Shown: one piece after another, positions 60,401 to 64,000 of the stretch
Layout of the letters: every line of letters begins with the position of its first letter
Position numbering within the stretch: position 1 is the first letter of the stretch
Assembly: GCF_963678635.1 (NCBI RefSeq)
Contig: NC_087070.1
Coordinates: 49,333,467 to 49,397,466, forward strand
Reading direction: 5' to 3'
Length of the DNA: 64,000 nucleotides
Source of the DNA: Symsagittifera roscoffensis
Taxonomy: Eukaryota > Xenacoelomorpha > Acoela > Convolutidae
Translations under genes and position numbers: made by a program
Notes under the pieces: generated by a model
Databases searched by the model: none
What the model was told of the DNA's origin: nothing
Seen by the model: only the letters and a program-made list of their open reading frames with translations

Positions 60401-61233
60401 ATTCGAAAAGGCAAGTCAATATAAGATGACCCACGGATTGGTGAAAACTTTGCAAGTTTAACAAAAACTTGAATTACATGTTGCAAAACCCAACCGCTTC
60501 CATAAGATGCAAAAGTCTCCAAAACTGCTTGCATTTTTTCGACCATTTCAAAAAACTCATCATCTTCTAATCCTAAGCTCATCACAGGTTTCATATCAGA
60601 GTTTGCATAAATGTCAATCCGCTCGTCGTGCTCAGTTTTACTAGAGTCATTTATTACTTTAGGTTTTACCAAACCTAAATTAGCGCTGAACTGAACTTTT
60701 CTAGGTCCTTCTGCAACTCGATCGATTATGAGACTTTGAATTTCATCTTTTTTCTCTTGCATAAACTGCAAAAGGTCAATCGGCTGAGTTTCATCCATGG
60801 GTTGGTTTCCGCCGATCACATACGTTTCAAGAACACCGAAAAAAGCAGACTCACTTTTTTGAAGATTGGTGCCGTTGATTTCGTCTTCATCGACAGCATG
60901 CACATCACCGAGAGCAGCATTAGCAGCGGCACTTGTAGTGGCTAAATCAGCAGAGGCAGCTCTCATAACAGGAAGACCATGGGTTGCTAGTAAATGAGCT
61001 GATAAGTTTTTGGGCGAATGAAATCCCAAATGACAATAATCACAAACACCTCCAAGTTGACCATGAGTGTGAAGAATATGTTTTTGTAAATTTGAAAGCA
61101 TTTGAGCCGTGAATGAACACTCATTGCATCGATAAACAAAAAGTCCTTTTTCAACAAAATGTTTGTCACGCTCATGGCGACTTCTATTGCTCTTATTTGC
61201 ATATTTCAGTGGACAAAAATTGCATTTGAACAT
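57484..61233 (-). CDS. Protein-primed DNA polymerase B with zinc fingers and endonuclease VII-like domain (fossil)
   Basis: 1249 codons from an ATG at 61233. Residues 1-90 hold three C2H2 fingers (CNFCPLKYANKSNRSRH, CNECSFTAQMLSNLQKH, CDYCHLGFHSPKNLSAH). Around residues 270-300 is the NIRNHEDNNCFELCF block seen in these proteins. The exonuclease words are VIYFDFES (Exo I), IGHNIQNYDLH (Exo II) and the FIDSCKF region. A DHCHFSGKFLGWAHEKCN block with flanking CWIC is a recombination endonuclease VII-like HNH domain. Polymerase motifs: MIDANNLYGG (A), LNNCAYGKTCE (B) and LLYSDTDSLLYQ (C), so the catalytic aspartates are present. This is the replication enzyme of Polinton-like elements. The long open frame suggests recent activity or selection. 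Confidence 0.88.
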   Translation of the reverse strand: MFKCNFCPLKYANKSNRSRHERDKHFVEKGLFVYRCNECSFTAQMLSNLQKHILHTHGQLGGVCDYCHLGFHSPKNLSAHLLATHGLPVMRAASADLATTSAAANAALGDVHAVDEDEINGTNLQKSESAFFGVLETYVIGGNQPMDETQPIDLLQFMQEKKDEIQSLIIDRVAEGPRKVQFSANLGLVKPKVINDSSKTEHDERIDIYANSDMKPVMSLGLEDDEFFEMVEKMQAVLETFASYGSGWVLQHVIQVFVKLAKFSPIRGSSYIDLPFRIRMSQDLINIRNHEDNNCFELCFTAAYSLKHGVDLLLTDQQKANPAAARTQPDTYTAESAHKAQSNFDSPMSFASIGKFEQLNDVRVNVFQYHKGDLLPMYISKRPNQDNSTQTEIFDMDLLLLYEPAKHHYVLIIDLLKFICEIKGCKYRPIARLCRNCFHISWSDETHEQHIQCCKDHEPALVVMPSAEKGTNRYEFKNLQALWFVPLVIYFDFESFLKPVDSCPDNPSRSSTRVVQKHEACGYSLAVIEHGNSQPYFFDYDSSDQCMKKFLNQLHQLAREIYDQKRRFPQFLESQESLNKENTSTCWICCIHFTNEHEKCLDHCHFSGKFLGWAHEKCNLARRTVNFTPVIGHNIQNYDLHHICLALHECEPTSTMSVIPSTDEKYISLSIGVLIKTIKRKNGSEQKVFEYLRFIDSCKFLNSSLQKLVDNLPAEKMSVLNKYFANETEEQRCLIRQKGFYPYSYMTKREKFAEKELPPLQNWSDVLNGGKVAVSQADLEHARKVFRMFKCQNLEDYHNLYLKCDTLLLACVFEEFRQISHQTYGLDCAHHFSASNLAGDAFKRICKDSNVQLLSDRRHLEMVENMMRGGTASVFHSRFFKANNKECPDFNPDQPSTYGFMIDANNLYGGVMQTEKLPMRNFELIEHIEDEVIVNQILNMTEDSLIGFILEVDLEYPEELHEDHQDYPLAPTKESVPQDWLSPYQTNLLEQMKNQDIARRSIGKTKKLLQTLHDKSNYTIHYKLLQLFVRLGLKVKKVHRVLKFEQEAWLEPYITLNTTKRQQARNKFEEDLYKLLNNCAYGKTCESKRKRMLVRIVRDYHAALREISAFEFKSYKIFGENLAAFTSNPTKIYWDVPTIVGASVLELAKFHMYKFHYDIMKPNFECQLLYSDTDSLLYQVKSEDLYREISEKRNILNELDLSNYPKNHPLYDPKNKMVVLKFKDEFPGDIITEFISLKPKLYSILSRGN

Positions 61234-62875
61234 TTTTTGAAATAAGTTAAGCTATTGATTTTAAGAAAGAAAAAGAATCAAGTGATCTCAAATTACACTC
61301 AGAAACAACAGTAAATTAGAAGCATAACTGTTCGTCTACCAATTGCAGAGAAAACGGTTTGTGTTTTGCGCGCGTAATTTTGAATTTGAATTAAAGTTCC
61401 CGCCAAAATTTGAATTAGATTTGAATTTCCCGCCATAACTGGCAAACTCAAATTCGATTGGACGAAACAGATAAATTGTTGTTTGAAACGTTAATAATTA
61501 TTACAAACGATAGAAATTAATCTAAGCCAACCAAGTTTGGGCTAAATTTTAATCCAAAATGATTTTAGAGCCAAGATAGAAAAGTTTTAATTTTATATTT
61601 TATCAATTCAAATTATAAATTGATGAAATTTTCGAAATTGCAAATAAAAGTTGAGCATGTCACAACACATGATAGATCCTAAATATCCCAGTTGTCATGG
61701 GGACAGAATATCCTATAAAAACGTCAAAATTAGTATCAAAAACAGTTGAAATGATGAATAAGTAAAGCAAAATCTAAAAAATGACAGTTTTTTAACTTTC
61801 CAGGCGCATTGTTATCAATGATGTCAATCACGGAGCGGTCGCACGGTCCATATCACCATGAATTTGTCTCAGTTGTCTTTCGAGTTGAAAAAAAAGTCCG
61901 AAAAAATACTTTTCTGTAAAGAGAAATGAGTTCGTTGTTTTAGGGGGGATTAAGGGGATTAGCGTTTTTCTCGAAGACTATTGAAAAAACATCTACTCCC
62001 ACAATCTCATTAGTCGTGCCCCTCAATGCACTTTCATAATAACACCACTTGCTCATAATAAAAAATTGCGTCTTCTGGTTGAAAATCGCATTTTTTCGGA
62101 AAAATGAAAAAACGATGAGTCATCAATTAAAAAGTTTGATTTTTATTATTTTTCTCAAATATTTTGCATGATGATGAATACTTGTATTTTTTTCAATATG
62201 ACCATTTTTGGAGACAACAGTATCAATGATCAAATGGTAACTCCAATTTGTAGAAAAAGAAAAAAATTAATGCTTTTTTTTCCTTTTTGTAATTAAAAAA
62301 TCAAATTTTTAACTAAAAAACCTTAAAAAAAATAATTATTTTTATCAAAAAGTTGGTTTTAAACATCTTTTATACTATTTTTAATTATGTTTAATTTGTA
62401 TGATAACTATTTGAATAAACATATGACAACATAAGTTTTCATCCAAAATTATTTTTTTACAGTTTTTTTTTTTGACGTTAATTATCTTTTTTCAAAAAAC
62501 GAATTTGATTTTTTTAATCTTGTTTTCTAAAAATTAGCATATATATATGGATGCTTTTCAGTTTTTTGTCAAGATCACTAATGTAAATAAGAACTTCAAT
62601 GTTAATATGTTAAATCCTATTTGTGGAAAAAATGAAAATTTTACGGATTTTTTTTTTGTTTTTAATTGAAAAAAAAATAGTCAATTTAATAAAAATAAAT
62701 GATTTTTGTAACTTCAATTTTTAAAGGCTTTTGAAATAAATTTTTAATCAGAACCCAATCGTGTGATAATTAATGAACAAATACAAGATACAAACTCAAA
62801 CTCAATTTTAAAGTTAAATTATTATACACAATAAATACAAACAAAAATCAAAAAAACTCAACCTCAGTTTCAAAG
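61234..62875. other. AT-rich interval with E2F-like sites near its left end
   Basis: No gene is seen. Long A and T runs dominate 62100-62700. The left end (61300-61450) is the likely promoter region of the polymerase gene. Confidence 0.5.
61397..61434 (-). promoter_or_regulatory. Two E2F-like sites upstream of the polymerase
   Basis: TTCCCGCCAAAA (61397-61408) and TTTCCCGCC (61426-61434) fit the E2F consensus TTTSSCGC. They lie 29 bases apart and about 165-200 bases upstream of the polymerase start, within duplicated flanking words (TTTGAATT). S-phase regulated expression would suit a replication gene; this is inference. Confidence 0.5.
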
Positions 62876-63541
62876 TTATATAAGGTCCAAATACTCCTGC
62901 GCTTTCTCTAGTGTTGTTAACTTCCTTTTTTTCTTTGGCGCTAGACAGAGAGAAGGGGTTAAGTTTTCCATGTGGTTGCTCACAGTAGCCACAGGGGTAC
63001 GCTTTGGAGTTGAGCAACCCGGTTCGTCAAGCCATGGTGAAACTACAGGGGAAGGATCAGCTTTCGGGGTAACTACTGATGGTGACTCAATTTGTTCCAT
63101 TCCCCATAAACGATCAAAAAATTCAATTTCTTCAAAGTATTCTAATTGGTTTTCACACATCGGAGTAACATCACAATCGTATTTATACAAAAATTTTTTT
63201 ACTGGTTTTGATAAAGTTGAAATATCAACCTGAAGAGCAAGAGGCTCGTCAGGATCCGTATATTTACCAGAATTGGTAAGGTAACTCAAATACTTTATAT
63301 TCAGTTCTTCGTCTTTCTTTGAATTTTTTAAGGAAAGTTTACTGAATAAATGTAAAAAATTTTTGGGAATCATAACGTGATGAGTACAAGTCCACTCATC
63401 AGAATTGAAACTTTTTTCTTCGTTAATTATTGCTACAAAATTACCGTGAACGGTTTCATAAAAAATGGTTCTTTCGTAATTGGAATATCCGGCAATAATA
63501 TAACAAGGCATTTTTGAAGAAAAGTTGGAAGAAAATGACAA
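62876..63541 (-). CDS. Small ORF with nuclear-localisation-like end, probably same element (fossil)
   Basis: 221 codons. The N-terminal 120 residues look folded (IPKNFLHLFSKLSLKN, CTHHVM) but match no family I know. The middle has an acidic aromatic patch (EYFEEIEFFDRLWG), then a Pro/Ser/Thr-rich stretch. The C-terminus has PKKKRKL, nearly the SV40-type nuclear signal. It is on the same strand as the polymerase, and its AT-rich coding style matches. It may be a regulatory protein of the Polinton-like unit, but could be a host gene. Confidence 0.5.
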   Translation of the reverse strand: MSFSSNFSSKMPCYIIAGYSNYERTIFYETVHGNFVAIINEEKSFNSDEWTCTHHVMIPKNFLHLFSKLSLKNSKKDEELNIKYLSYLTNSGKYTDPDEPLALQVDISTLSKPVKKFLYKYDCDVTPMCENQLEYFEEIEFFDRLWGMEQIESPSVVTPKADPSPVVSPWLDEPGCSTPKRTPVATVSNHMENLTPSLCLAPKKKRKLTTLEKAQEYLDLI

Positions 63542-64000
63542 ACGTAACGCGGAGAGAAATGAAACTGAAATGAATTGTGAAAACGCCTCAAGAGATTAAA
63601 ATAGGGATTGGTTCTTCTAAAATTAGAAATTTCAAGACCTCCTATGTAGTTTTTAATCGGTTTAATAAGGGAGGGCGTGTAAAATATTTATGTTACCTTG
63701 GGTGGTATTCTATGTTTATCTAAATTGCATTCAAACAAATAGCTTGTATCAAAAATAACGTTTAAACATTGTGACCTTTAACACCCATTAAAATTCTTAT
63801 CAGTTGTACATGCACAAAATACTTATCCATGTGAACTAAATTGCAATCCAATATCTTTGCGATATAAATTACATGTGTATATAAATTAAAATAGATACAA
63901 CGCCGCTTTCTTTTGCAGACATATACAATCAATCGGAACCATTCATTTCTTTCTATTCAGTTTTGAATCAAGTTACTTTGAAAATTTACTCGTTACAATG
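63542..64000. other. Right end of window
   Basis: AT-rich DNA upstream of the minus-strand ORF, with no recognised gene and no terminal repeat. Confidence 0.4.

Larger units (their letters stand above)
56142..61233 (-). mobile_element. Polinton-like DNA polymerase unit (fossil)
   Basis: Two minus-strand coding segments (57484-61233 and 56142-56880) encode a protein-primed family B DNA polymerase of the Polinton/Maverick or adintovirus-like kind. Inverted terminal repeats, integrase, packaging ATPase, protease and capsid genes are not seen in the window, so the unit is either cut by the window edge or a remnant. The polymerase part looks whole, with no obvious break. Confidence 0.75.

Noticed and set aside
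1-64000. CRISPR arrays, operons or other prokaryotic features
   Set aside because: Repeats lack regular spacers, and introns, LINEs, MITEs and ML-domain and MECOM-type genes show animal nuclear DNA.

Overview
The window is from a repeat-rich, AT-rich animal (invertebrate-looking) nuclear genome. This rests on two spliced host genes of animal families, large introns, LINE remains, BEL and Ty3/gypsy-type LTR elements, a Polinton-like DNA polymerase, MITEs with target-site duplications, and satellites. I cannot name the species. There is no bacterial-style gene packing outside the large mobile element.

Layout. 1-2539: AT-rich DNA with a possible signal-peptide exon (898-965). 2540-24092: a very large (about 21.5 kb) Ty3/gypsy-type LTR element, GC-richer than its surroundings. 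It has 270-bp LTRs, a 3-kb structured leader, gag, a protease-RT-RNase H-integrase region, and then about 10 kb of extra coding sequence that ordinary gypsy elements lack: a TARG1/OARD1-like macro domain, a coiled-coil protein, an SGNH/GDSL hydrolase and a run of unrecognised ORFs. It is a decayed copy with about ten or more breaks; its LTRs differ by roughly 4 percent. 25094-41787: a GM2-activator-like (ML-domain) host gene in at least four exons. Its third recognised intron holds a young, nearly whole BEL/Pao element (26502-32929), nested MITEs, palindromic AT repeats and other dispersed repeats. 42737-44690: a satellite array with 300-bp units grading into alternating ~107-bp monomers. 45600-47020: a decayed LINE (RT end plus RNase H, minus strand), next to a fragment of a second BEL element (47145-47465). 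47500-54190: gene-poor DNA with dispersed repeats. 54366-55560: a long exon of a MECOM/PRDM16/hamlet-type zinc-finger gene. 56142-63541, minus strand: a Polinton-like protein-primed DNA polymerase B in two coding segments, with a further small ORF and E2F-like sites upstream.

How the parts relate. The two host genes are interrupted only within introns. Exon phases of the GM2-activator-like gene match across the BEL insertion, so that insertion is probably tolerated. Two exons, one in each host gene, end in CAAG followed by GCA, which suggests GC-AG introns. The strongest candidate for something undescribed is the giant LTR element with its accessory block, above all the macro domain and the SGNH hydrolase carried on the same strand behind integrase.
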